A stretch of 20,058 nt of DNA, taken from NCBI GenBank assembly GCA_024636425.1, contig JAGXHB010000236.1, positions 1-20,058 of the forward strand, given 5' to 3'. Position 1 is the stretch's first letter. The number at the start of each line of letters is the position of its first letter. Below the pieces are notes generated by a model that was not told where the DNA came from, searched no databases, and saw only the letters and a list, made by a program, of their open reading frames with translations. The translations under genes were made by a program, and so were the position numbers. The DNA is from Roseobacter sp. (GTDB taxonomy: Bacteria; Pseudomonadota; Alphaproteobacteria; Rhodobacterales; Rhodobacteraceae). This document shows positions 1 to 6,831 of the stretch, one piece after another.

Positions 1-302
1 AACCCAAGAGCATCGATACCGCGCGATCTAAAGTAGATACTGCCAATCGCTGCAAACAGCGCAAAACCGATCCCTGCGCCCAAGGCTGCGTCGAGGGGAA
101 AACCGCCAATCCGCCATCCTGTCAGCGCCAAGCCAAACCCGATCAAAGGTAATGTGCCGGCGTCAGGCAATCGGAAGGTTTTCCAATCCGTCACGCTGAG
201 CCAGATCAGAATTGCGCATATGACCGGCGTCACGATCAAATCGAGCGGACTCGCGCGCGCATCGGGGAAGACAAAAATCAAGTGGCTTGAAAGAAACTGC
301 AT
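1..302 (-). CDS. gspO: Prepilin peptidase, A24 family (partial, C-terminus beyond left edge)
   Basis: The minus strand is open from an ATG at 302 to the window edge, giving about 100 residues. Residues 38-47 read TDWKTFRLPD, the conserved segment around the first catalytic aspartate (D39) of A24 aspartic prepilin peptidases. It is followed by hydrophobic membrane segments. The visible part ends in RGIDALG, just where the second catalytic motif GxGD would be expected. The N-terminal methyltransferase/zinc domain of classical GspO/PilD is absent, so this is a short-form enzyme. An in-frame TAA immediately upstream of the ATG-GCT context fixes the start. The enzyme would cleave the leaders of the pseudopilins GspG-K encoded nearby in the inner membrane. 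A CpaA-like Flp-pilus peptidase is the alternative; the T2SS context favours the GspO role. Confidence 0.78.
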   Translation of the reverse strand, partial: MQFLSSHLIFVFPDARASPLDLIVTPVICAILIWLSVTDWKTFRLPDAGTLPLIGFGLALTGWRIGGFPLDAALGAGIGFALFAAIGSIYFRSRGIDALG

Positions 303-517
303 AGCTTACAGTAACATATACAAACAGTGTCTTGGCATAACTATCCCTGATTGAGCTCTTTTTGAAAGTTTAAATAATTTTTCTTCAGTTCTCTGAAACT
401 TGTTCGATACCTGCTCCGTGTAGAGAACATTGCGTGAAAGGTTTTCCGGCCACCACTACGCTTGAATATCAAAAAGTACTTTTCGCGTAAAACGAGAGTC
501 CCAACGGAGGAAATTTA
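303..517. promoter_or_regulatory. Divergent intergenic region between gspO-like gene and DUF4331 gene
   Basis: These 215 bases hold no gene. They lie between two divergent start codons and so should contain promoters for both. The DNA is AT-rich compared with its flanks. A perfect 12-base palindrome, AAAAGTACTTTT, sits at 472-483, about 35 bases before the DUF4331 start, and could be an operator. A strong Shine-Dalgarno AACGGAGG at 503-510 precedes the ATG at 518 by 7 bases. No -35/-10 pair matched well enough to be named. Confidence 0.45.
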
Positions 518-2125
518 ATGTTCATGAATAAGAAAACAAAGCTGGCCAGTGCCGGTGCCGTGATCGCAGCGGTCTGTGCGACGACGGCATGGTCTTCTTC
601 GCATCGCGAAGCACCCGGCATTACGGCAATGCCCAAGGTAGATGCAACAGATTTCTACATGTTCCGCAGCTATGAAACCGGCAAAGAAGATACCGTTACC
701 TTCATCGCGAACTACCAACCGCTGCAAGCGCCTTATGGTGGTCCGAACTATTTTACGATGGACAGTGACGCAGTCTATGAGATCCACGTCGACAATGACG
801 GGGACGCGATGGAAGACATCACGTTCCAGTTCCAGTTCAAGAATACCCTGGCAAACGAAGGCAAGGGTATCGCCTTGGCTGTCGGCGATCAGATGGTCGC
901 GATCCCGCTGCGTCAGGCTGGCATGATCGCCATGGGTGACACTGCTGCACAAAACGAGTTCGAAAGCTACACGGTGCGTAAGATCGACGGTGACCGTCGC
1001 TCTGGTTTCGCCTCAAGCTCGCTGCTGTCGAAAACAGGGGGTGGTACGACTTTCAACAAGCCCATCGACAATATCGGCAACAAGACCATTGCAGACTACG
1101 ATGCGTATGCTGACAGCTTTATCAGCGAAACAACCATCCCGGGCTGTGAAGCACCCGGCCGTGTGTTCGTAGGCCAGCGTGAAGAAGCATTCGCGGTCAA
1201 CCTAGGTGAAGTTTTCGATCTTGTGAACCTGGTCCCGATCCAAGGTGCTGACAATGCGACTTACCCGCAGTATAACGCCGCCGATCCATTCGGACCGGGA
1301 ATTGTGCAAGACCGCGAGAATGACGATTTGATCGGTGAGTTCAACGTCACATCCCTTGCGATCGAAGTGCCAATCTCCTGCCTGACCGGTGAAGGCAATG
1401 GTGTTATCGGCGCTTGGACAACGGCAAGCCTGCCGCAGGCGCGTCTTCTGGATCCAAGCCCCACATATGAGGGGACGGATCAGAATGGCGGTGCCTATGT
1501 GCAAGTCGCGCGCTTGTCTGCCCCACTGGTAAACGAAGTCGTCATCGGTCTGCCGGACAAGGATCTCTTCAATGCAGCCGAGCCCACACAAGACGGGGCA
1601 CTGGCGGCTTATGTCACCAATCCGACCCTGCCCGAGCTGGTGGAGCTGCTGTTTGGTGGCGTTGCAGGTTTGCCTGCCGAGTTGGCCCCGAACAACTTCC
1701 CACGCAATGATCTGGTTGCGGCTTTCCTGACCGGTTTCGAGGGTTTCAATCAGCAAGCAACTGTCACGGGCTCTGAAATGATGCGCCTGAATACTGCAGT
1801 GCCGCCGACACCTTTGGCTGACCAGCATGTGTTCGGTCTGGTGGCTGAAGATCTGGCAGGCTTCCCCAACGGTCGTCGTCCTGCGGATGATACCGTCGAT
1901 ATCGCTCTGCGTGTCGTGATGGGTCGCCTGTGCCACGACGTCCCACTGGGCCAAGAGCTGAGCGGAGACGAAACGGCGGAAGACAACGTCAATCTGGGCT
2001 TGTGTGATCCAGAGGATGCCCCTGTCGGAACAGGCGCCTTCACCGATGGCGCGCCAATCCTGCCGACCGAACTGCGTGCATCGTTCCCCTACCTGAACAC
2101 GCCGCTGGCCGGTTCGCCCAACTAA
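518..2125 (+). CDS. Exported DUF4331 family protein
   Basis: The 535-residue protein begins with a Sec-type signal peptide: charged MNKKTK, then an alanine/valine-rich core, with likely cleavage near residue 24-26. The mature protein starts with SSHREAP, the hallmark N-terminus of DUF4331 proteins, followed by the family-typical DATDFYMFRS segment (about residues 42-51). The family has no established biochemical role; members are secreted or periplasmic and mostly beta-rich. The four mature cysteines (in PGCEAP, ISCLTG, RLCHD and GLCDP) could form disulfides. The start at 518 is supported by AACGGAGG seven bases upstream; a second ATG at 524 is possible. A small putative lipoprotein gene follows 12 bases after its stop. 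It sits between prepilin peptidase and pseudopilin genes, which makes it a candidate T2SS substrate, but that is inference. Confidence 0.9.
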   Translation: MFMNKKTKLASAGAVIAAVCATTAWSSSHREAPGITAMPKVDATDFYMFRSYETGKEDTVTFIANYQPLQAPYGGPNYFTMDSDAVYEIHVDNDGDAMEDITFQFQFKNTLANEGKGIALAVGDQMVAIPLRQAGMIAMGDTAAQNEFESYTVRKIDGDRRSGFASSSLLSKTGGGTTFNKPIDNIGNKTIADYDAYADSFISETTIPGCEAPGRVFVGQREEAFAVNLGEVFDLVNLVPIQGADNATYPQYNAADPFGPGIVQDRENDDLIGEFNVTSLAIEVPISCLTGEGNGVIGAWTTASLPQARLLDPSPTYEGTDQNGGAYVQVARLSAPLVNEVVIGLPDKDLFNAAEPTQDGALAAYVTNPTLPELVELLFGGVAGLPAELAPNNFPRNDLVAAFLTGFEGFNQQATVTGSEMMRLNTAVPPTPLADQHVFGLVAEDLAGFPNGRRPADDTVDIALRVVMGRLCHDVPLGQELSGDETAEDNVNLGLCDPEDAPVGTGAFTDGAPILPTELRASFPYLNTPLAGSPN

Positions 2126-2137
2126 TTGGAGGATCAT

Positions 2138-2368
2138 ATGACACTTACAATGAAACGGACGATGACGCCAAAAGGCAAGCTGATCGCAGGCATGAGCGTG
2201 CTCTTGTTTGCGGCTGCTTGCGGCGGTGGCGGTGCGCTTACGGGGATCAACTCCCTTGGGGCAGCTTTCGTCAAGGCCTTCCAGACGGATCCGAACGGCG
2301 TTGCGCTGCAGGATCCGGCACAAGCCGGTCTGGTAGTGAACCCAAATATTGATCCGTTCAACATCTAG
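2138..2368 (+). CDS. Small putative lipoprotein, unknown function
   Basis: The ATG at 2138 is chosen because GGAG lies directly upstream at 2128-2131; an in-frame TTG at 2126 would fall on that ribosome binding site. The product is 76 residues. A basic N-terminus (MKRTMTPKGK) leads to a hydrophobic stretch ending in a plausible lipobox, FAAAC, followed by a glycine run. The mature part is only about 45 residues, with the asparagine/aspartate-rich end NPNIDPFNI. I do not recognise a family. It is separated from the DUF4331 stop by 12 bases, so the two genes are probably cotranscribed and may act together at the cell envelope. The downstream hairpin at 2397-2428 ends the unit. Confidence 0.7.
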   Translation: MTLTMKRTMTPKGKLIAGMSVLLFAAACGGGGALTGINSLGAAFVKAFQTDPNGVALQDPAQAGLVVNPNIDPFNI

Positions 2369-2396
2369 AGCGGACAGTATCCAAGGATGAATGATG

Positions 2397-2428
2397 AAGG
2401 GGCGCGTTTCGCAAGGAGCGCGCCCCTT
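2397..2428. terminator. Hairpin between convergent DUF4331 and gspK units
   Basis: AAGGGGCGCG (2397-2406) and CGCGCCCCTT (2419-2428) form a perfect 10-base stem with a 12-base loop, followed by only one further T on the plus strand. It lies 28 bases after the lipoprotein stop and ends 3 bases before the gspK stop, which suits a shared, possibly bidirectional, terminator. The short T tract lowers certainty. Confidence 0.65.
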
Positions 2429-2431
2429 TAC

Positions 2432-3289
2432 CTACCTTGGCGGTAGCGGAGGAACTGCGTTCATCGGCACACCATAGGCCCTGCGCGACACCACGACGCT
2501 GCGACCCGCAAAAGTTTTCCGCCGCGAGATCCGGCTGGTCAGGCGCAATGAAATCCCACCCACTTCTGCGACGCTTTCAACGTCAAAATTCTGGGATGTG
2601 AAACCGGCAAACGACGGCAACACCGCACCGACCCGCGTCACATCATCAGGGGTCAGCAAGCCTGCGGTGCTGCGTTGCCGCTCAAGCCGGAGCGCGGCCG
2701 AACGATTGTTTAGAACCGCCGTCAGGAGCAGCGGGTCAGCCGTGTTCAGATTCAGCATCGCCAAGGCCGGCAGGAAGTCCACAAAAGGCGAAAGCCGGGT
2801 GATGGTTTGCGGAGATACACTTCGCAGATCGGACAGGTTCTTCAGTCCGGGGCGTCCAGCAATCTCGGCTGCCATGCGCGCGCCATCGGCACGGTCGATC
2901 TCTAGCGCCGCCAGCAGACGGATCAAGGCCTGCACCTCGGCCTGTGCGCCGCCTGCAAGACGTGTCAGGTTCAATTTGGCCTGTGCGTCACGGATCGTGA
3001 CTGAAAAACGGCCCGTGGCAAGATCGGCTTGTTGCTGGGCAACTTGCGCCCAAGCTTCGGTGTAATTATCCGTGTCCGGGCTGTTTTCCATATCACGGCG
3101 CAATGCGGTAATGGCACTTGTCTCGGCGGCGCGGGCTAAAGCATCCGCTGCAGTCGCAGACGACATGGATTGTGCTCGCTGCAAGGCAACCTCTTGCGAC
3201 GACAGCATCAGGAACACGACGATCGAGGCGATGGACAAGATCACCAGAACGTTGATCAGAACCACGCCTGCCTCATCGTCACGCTTCAT
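2432..3289 (-). CDS. gspK: T2SS minor pseudopilin GspK
   Basis: The 285-residue protein has a short basic leader ending in AG (residues 7-8), then a hydrophobic helix VVLINVLVILS typical of pseudopilins. The +5 position after the predicted cleavage is asparagine, not glutamate, as expected for GspK, which is the family member lacking Glu5. Its size, about twice that of the other pseudopilins, also fits GspK with its inserted globular domain. GspK caps the pseudopilus tip with GspI and GspJ in the periplasm. The start overlaps the end of gspJ by 4 bases, so translation is probably coupled. It is the last gene of the lipoprotein-gspJ-gspK unit. Confidence 0.9.
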   Translation of the reverse strand: MKRDDEAGVVLINVLVILSIASIVVFLMLSSQEVALQRAQSMSSATAADALARAAETSAITALRRDMENSPDTDNYTEAWAQVAQQQADLATGRFSVTIRDAQAKLNLTRLAGGAQAEVQALIRLLAALEIDRADGARMAAEIAGRPGLKNLSDLRSVSPQTITRLSPFVDFLPALAMLNLNTADPLLLTAVLNNRSAALRLERQRSTAGLLTPDDVTRVGAVLPSFAGFTSQNFDVESVAEVGGISLRLTSRISRRKTFAGRSVVVSRRAYGVPMNAVPPLPPR

Positions 3290-3816
3290 TCTTCAAGGCC
3301 CGCAGGCAGATCTACAAGACGGCTGACCTTTCCTTCGGGCAGATCAAGTTCCAGCTCGATCGCCTTGAGCCGAGGCGGAAATCCCAGGGTCTGTGTCTGT
3401 TCCTGAGGCCACTCCTGATGCCAGACACCAGCGGAATCGAAACTGCGCAGTCGCATCGCCAATACGTTGTCGATCAGTTGCTGGTCAAAACCACTGCGCG
3501 GCAAAAGCCGGAGCAGAGCACCGGTTTGGCTTTCGTAGGAAATGGGCCCAGTCCCGCTGCGCACTATGGTAAGCTTGCCACTATCCTGACGGATGGACGC
3601 CGTTTCAGCTTCCTGGAGATCCCTGGTGAACAGCACCAACGCACGGTCGATTTGGGCCTGCCGCTCCAGCCGCCCCTCGGTTCCGGAACGAACCCGCAAA
3701 ATGGTGTCCAGCATTGCAAACCCAGACAGGCCTATCAGCGAAAACAGCGCAAGCGAGACCAAAACTTCGACCAGCGTCAGCCCTGCCTGCCCGTCTCGAA
3801 CGGCCTGATCCGTCAC
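3286..3816 (-). CDS. gspJ: T2SS minor pseudopilin GspJ
   Basis: The 176-residue product carries a class III leader ending at G12, followed by LTLVEVLVSLALFS with glutamate at +5, the prepilin peptidase recognition pattern. Length and the later segment (DRALVLFTRDLQEAE, residues about 57-71) fit GspJ, a pseudopilus tip subunit. The start codon is GTG at 3816, and it overlaps the TGA of the upstream lipoprotein gene as GTGA. The stop region overlaps gspK by 4 bases. No separate Shine-Dalgarno decides this start, so reinitiation after the upstream gene is likely. Confidence 0.9.
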   Translation of the reverse strand: MTDQAVRDGQAGLTLVEVLVSLALFSLIGLSGFAMLDTILRVRSGTEGRLERQAQIDRALVLFTRDLQEAETASIRQDSGKLTIVRSGTGPISYESQTGALLRLLPRSGFDQQLIDNVLAMRLRSFDSAGVWHQEWPQEQTQTLGFPPRLKAIELELDLPEGKVSRLVDLPAGLEE

Positions 3817-4946
3817 GACGACGCGGCACCGATCATCGTGATCGCGCCTGCATCAACGCTCAGCACGGCAAGGCCACGGCTGCAAATCCCAGAGCTGTCG
3901 AACTTGAAAGGCCCCAACACACCCGAGAACCCTCTTTCCCGGGTCAGTCCGCTGCGGGTCTGTTCCTGGATACGGCCCAAAAGGCGCGCGGTCTCAACCC
4001 CATCAAACGCGACGCCCGCCAGGATGCCGGGGCTTTCGCCATGCGCGTCTTGATAGGCGACGGCAAAGGGCTCAAATGCCACAGGATCAGGGGCTGCATA
4101 CCAGGCCCCCCGCAACGCGGGCAGGGTTGCCGGATCACGTGAGGACCATTGCGACGACCCTAAAATCTGTGTCTTTCCGCGCAGCGCTGCCGCCAACCCC
4201 TCAAGTTCTGGGCCGGCACCCGGCAGATACACGGCCTTTGGCAATGCGCCCCCGTTCGCTGCAGTCAGTGCGGCCAACATGCGCGCAGGATCCGTTTCCG
4301 TGATGGGCTGCAAGACGGTTTGCCCTCCGGCGAGGCCAACGCGCAAGGCAGCCTCTGCGGACCGTTGTCCAAACTCGCCCGGTGCGACCACGACGCCGAC
4401 GCTGTCCATCCCGCGTCGGGCGGCAAAAGTCAGGACGGCTTGGGCGGATTGCTCTGGCGTCACGCCCAGCACAAAAACACCGTTTCCCGCTACCGTCACG
4501 TCATTGGAGAGGGTCAAGACTGGTATGGAAGTTCCTACCGCCTCAGACACCGCTCGCACTTGGCTGCCAAACAAGGGCCCGACGATCATCTGCGCGCCGC
4601 CCCCCACCGCCAGCCGCGCGGCTGCCGCAGCAGTTTCGGGGCTGTCGCCTGTGTCGAAAAACGCCATCTCGCCGCTATCGGTCAGGGTATTGCCGCCAAG
4701 GGTTGCGGCGTTTCGCATGATCTGGCCTAACTGTGGGGCACGCCCCGTTGTAGGTGCCAGCAGCGCCGCACGTGCAGGACCAGCGCTTTTCGCGGGACCC
4801 TGATCAAATACACTGCCGAGACCCGAACCAGAGCATGCAGAAAGAAGCGACGCAGATGCGGCAAGACCTGTCAGAAAGAAACGCCGATCACGCCGAGATC
4901 CGGTCTGGGTGGGCCCGCCGTTTTCTATGGATATGTGGTCTGTCAT
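3813..4946 (-). CDS. LpoA-like substrate-binding-fold lipoprotein (penicillin-binding protein activator family)
   Basis: The ATG at 4946 is preferred over an upstream in-frame ATG at 5030, because GAGGAG lies 8 bases before it and a proper export signal then starts near the N-terminus. The product is 377 residues. A twin-arginine-like motif DRRFFLT (residues 20-26) runs into a hydrophobic stretch and the lipobox LLSAC (C38), so it should be a Tat or Sec lipoprotein. The body resembles periplasmic leucine-type binding proteins of the Peripla_BP_6 / alphaproteobacterial penicillin-binding protein activator group: ALLAPTTGR near residue 60, then FFDTGDSPETAA and AQMIVGPLFGS, LTLSNDVTVAG and PGEFGQ. 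In LpoA this fold stimulates peptidoglycan synthases. The gene is coupled to gspJ by a 4-base overlap, so a role in wall remodelling or assembly of the secretion system is inferred. Its first 91 bases overlap gspN on the other strand. Confidence 0.82.
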   Translation of the reverse strand: MTDHISIENGGPTQTGSRRDRRFFLTGLAASASLLSACSGSGLGSVFDQGPAKSAGPARAALLAPTTGRAPQLGQIMRNAATLGGNTLTDSGEMAFFDTGDSPETAAAAARLAVGGGAQMIVGPLFGSQVRAVSEAVGTSIPVLTLSNDVTVAGNGVFVLGVTPEQSAQAVLTFAARRGMDSVGVVVAPGEFGQRSAEAALRVGLAGGQTVLQPITETDPARMLAALTAANGGALPKAVYLPGAGPELEGLAAALRGKTQILGSSQWSSRDPATLPALRGAWYAAPDPVAFEPFAVAYQDAHGESPGILAGVAFDGVETARLLGRIQEQTRSGLTRERGFSGVLGPFKFDSSGICSRGLAVLSVDAGAITMIGAASS

Positions 4947-5593
4947 TGATCGCTCTCCTCGGTTTCGGGTGGACGGCTTTGGTGACGGCTCCTGCCGCGA
5001 CTGTTGCACAGATGATCGGCATGCCACCACAGGTCCGCAGCGTTTCCGGCAGTGTCTGGGCGGGACGTATACTGCTGGAGGGGGGATTGGTTCTGACCTG
5101 GCAGGGTGATTGGCGCAGCGTGCTGCGGGGCCGCGTTGGCGCGGACTTTCGTCTGACAGGGGCGCAGACCTTGCTTGAAGGATACGGTTATATCAGTCCC
5201 TTGCGTGCTGGATTGCGCGATATCAGCGGGCGCGGCGGCAGTGATCTCTTGGCGCTCATGCCGGGGACTGTGGCGTGCGACGGTCAGGCAGTTGTCGCCA
5301 TCGACCATGCCGTCTGGTCCCGAAGCGCCGTTCAAAGCGAGGGCAGAATCCAGATCAGCGAAAGTATCTGCGGAAGATCTTTCACAACTCCACCGCTGGA
5401 TCTTGTGCTGACTCATGACGACACTGATGGCGTGGCGACCCTGACCACCTCTGACGCGGCGCGTACCTTGATGGGAATTGCACGCCTGTCCCCCGACGGC
5501 TGGCTGAAACTCCGGATCGAGCCTACTGCCGTGCGGCTGGTTCCTAGCTTGCCCACAAGCGCGCCAACCGAGCTGGAGTTTCAGGTGAACTGA
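4856..5593 (+). CDS. gspN: T2SS protein N (GspN)
   Basis: The reading frame is open from 4754. The ATG at 4856, giving 245 residues, puts the single membrane helix (RFLWICGLSLIALLGFGW, residues about 22-39) near the N-terminus, with GA-rich sequence upstream; an ATG at 4835 is the alternative. After the helix, the segment VRSVSGSVWAGRILLEGG followed by LTWQGDWRSVLRGRVGADF matches the GspN-type pattern of a beta-rich periplasmic domain. GspN is an accessory inner-membrane component of many T2SSs. The gene stands alone on the plus strand: it overlaps the start of the lipoprotein gene head to head and converges on gspF with 14 bases between the stops. Its promoter must lie inside the lipoprotein gene. 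Confidence 0.82.
   Translation: MRQDLSERNADHAEIRSGWARRFLWICGLSLIALLGFGWTALVTAPAATVAQMIGMPPQVRSVSGSVWAGRILLEGGLVLTWQGDWRSVLRGRVGADFRLTGAQTLLEGYGYISPLRAGLRDISGRGGSDLLALMPGTVACDGQAVVAIDHAVWSRSAVQSEGRIQISESICGRSFTTPPLDLVLTHDDTDGVATLTTSDAARTLMGIARLSPDGWLKLRIEPTAVRLVPSLPTSAPTELEFQVN
4955..4960 (-). promoter_or_regulatory. Ribosome binding site deciding the lipoprotein start
   Basis: On the minus strand GAGGAG lies 8 bases upstream of the ATG at 4946. It selects this start over the ATG at 5030. The site lies within the gspN membrane-helix codons on the opposite strand. Confidence 0.7.
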
Positions 5594-5607
5594 AGGGGGG
5601 AAGCCCA

Positions 5608-6828
5608 TCAGATCACCAGATTGTTCAGATTGACGATGGGCAGCAAAATCGACAGCACCAGCAACATCACGACGCCGCCCATCAACAGCAATACGGCGGG
5701 TTCCACCAATGCGACCAATGCGGCGACCAACGCATCAAGATCGCGGGCCTGATCTGCCGCTGCCCGCGTCAAGCTTGCCCCAAGCGTTCCGCCCGCTTCG
5801 CCGCTTGCAACCATCGCGACCAGCAGTGGCGGGAATACAGCCGCTTGATGCATTGCCTTGGATAACGCTGTCCCCTCGCGGACACGAGCGCCCACGGCCT
5901 GCGCCTTGGCGCGGATAAACCGGTTGGCGATTGTATCGCTCGACGCCTCCAAAGCTTCGGAGAGAGGCACGCGGCTGACTGTCAGCGTGGCGAGGGTTCC
6001 CGCGAACTGGGTCGCGTTTGATTTCAGTACGAAATGGCGCATCGGCCAGGCTCGGGCTGTCCATCGGTCAAACATAAGCCGCATCGCGGGACGTTGCAGC
6101 AGCCAGCCCGCCAACGTGATCATTCCGATCACAATCGCCAGAACGATCAAACCATAGCTTGCCACAAAGTCGCTGATGGAAATCAGACTGCGCGTCAGCA
6201 AGGGCAGTTCGGCCCCTCGGGACGTGAATACCTTGACGATATCGGGCACAACATAAACCAAAAGTGCGACGATCACGCCAAGCGAGACCAGCGCCAGAAT
6301 AGCGGGATAGAGCAGCGCCAGCTGCACGGTCTGTTGGTTCTTCGAGCGCGTTTCGACGAAGTCGGCGAGATGATCCATCACATCGCCCAAACGCCCTGAC
6401 GTCTCACCCGCCTTGACCGACGCGCGGTAAAACGCGCCAAAGACATGTGGATGGGCATCAAGCGCCGGGGCCAGCCCTTGCCCATCCAGCACATCAGCGC
6501 GCAAAGTCAGCATCAACGAGGCGACCCGCGGGCTGCTTGCCTGATCCGCAACGGTTTTCAACGCGTCCTCAATCCGGACGCCGGCACCAATCAGCGTGGC
6601 GAGCTGGCGGGTGACGACGGTCAGCGCCCGCCCACCGATGCCCCTGCTGCGGGTCTTTCTGAAAATCGACACCGCGCCGAGGCCGCCCTTCCGGGTCGGT
6701 TCTACCGACAGGGGCAGCAAAGCGCGGGCGCGCAATTCCTGACGCGCGGCCGTGGGGCTTGAGGCTTCGATCAGACCGCTGGTGCTGGCCCCCGTCTTGT
6801 CAACCGCCTTGTAGGTGAATGCTGCCAT
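5608..6828 (-). CDS. gspF: T2SS inner-membrane platform protein GspF
   Basis: The 406-residue protein starts with the family signature MAAFTYKAVDKTG and contains two tandem T2SSF domains (about residues 70-193 and 273-395). Three hydrophobic segments are clear at about 170-195, 224-244 and 374-398. Family motifs KAGETSGRLGDVMDHLADF (139-157) and VASGEAGGTLG (340-350) are visible in both repeats. GspF is the polytopic platform protein that connects the ATPase GspE to pseudopilus assembly. The gene begins 3 bases after the gspE stop and is the last gene of the gspLMEF unit. Confidence 0.96.
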   Translation of the reverse strand: MAAFTYKAVDKTGASTSGLIEASSPTAARQELRARALLPLSVEPTRKGGLGAVSIFRKTRSRGIGGRALTVVTRQLATLIGAGVRIEDALKTVADQASSPRVASLMLTLRADVLDGQGLAPALDAHPHVFGAFYRASVKAGETSGRLGDVMDHLADFVETRSKNQQTVQLALLYPAILALVSLGVIVALLVYVVPDIVKVFTSRGAELPLLTRSLISISDFVASYGLIVLAIVIGMITLAGWLLQRPAMRLMFDRWTARAWPMRHFVLKSNATQFAGTLATLTVSRVPLSEALEASSDTIANRFIRAKAQAVGARVREGTALSKAMHQAAVFPPLLVAMVASGEAGGTLGASLTRAAADQARDLDALVAALVALVEPAVLLLMGGVVMLLVLSILLPIVNLNNLVI

Positions 6829-6831
6829 GGA

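Noticed and set aside
1202..2323. Long minus-strand frame (373 codons) opposite the DUF4331 gene
   Set aside because: It has no recognisable domain and an odd, cysteine/glutamine-rich composition. The plus strand carries a clear family protein with a signal peptide and ribosome binding site.
2432..3289. Asparagine instead of glutamate at +5 of the GspK helix as an anomaly
   Set aside because: GspK is the pseudopilin known to lack Glu5, so this is normal for the family.
4279..4803. Plus-strand frame opposite the lipoprotein gene
   Set aside because: Alanine/proline/arginine-rich composition typical of an antisense frame; the minus-strand protein is well supported.
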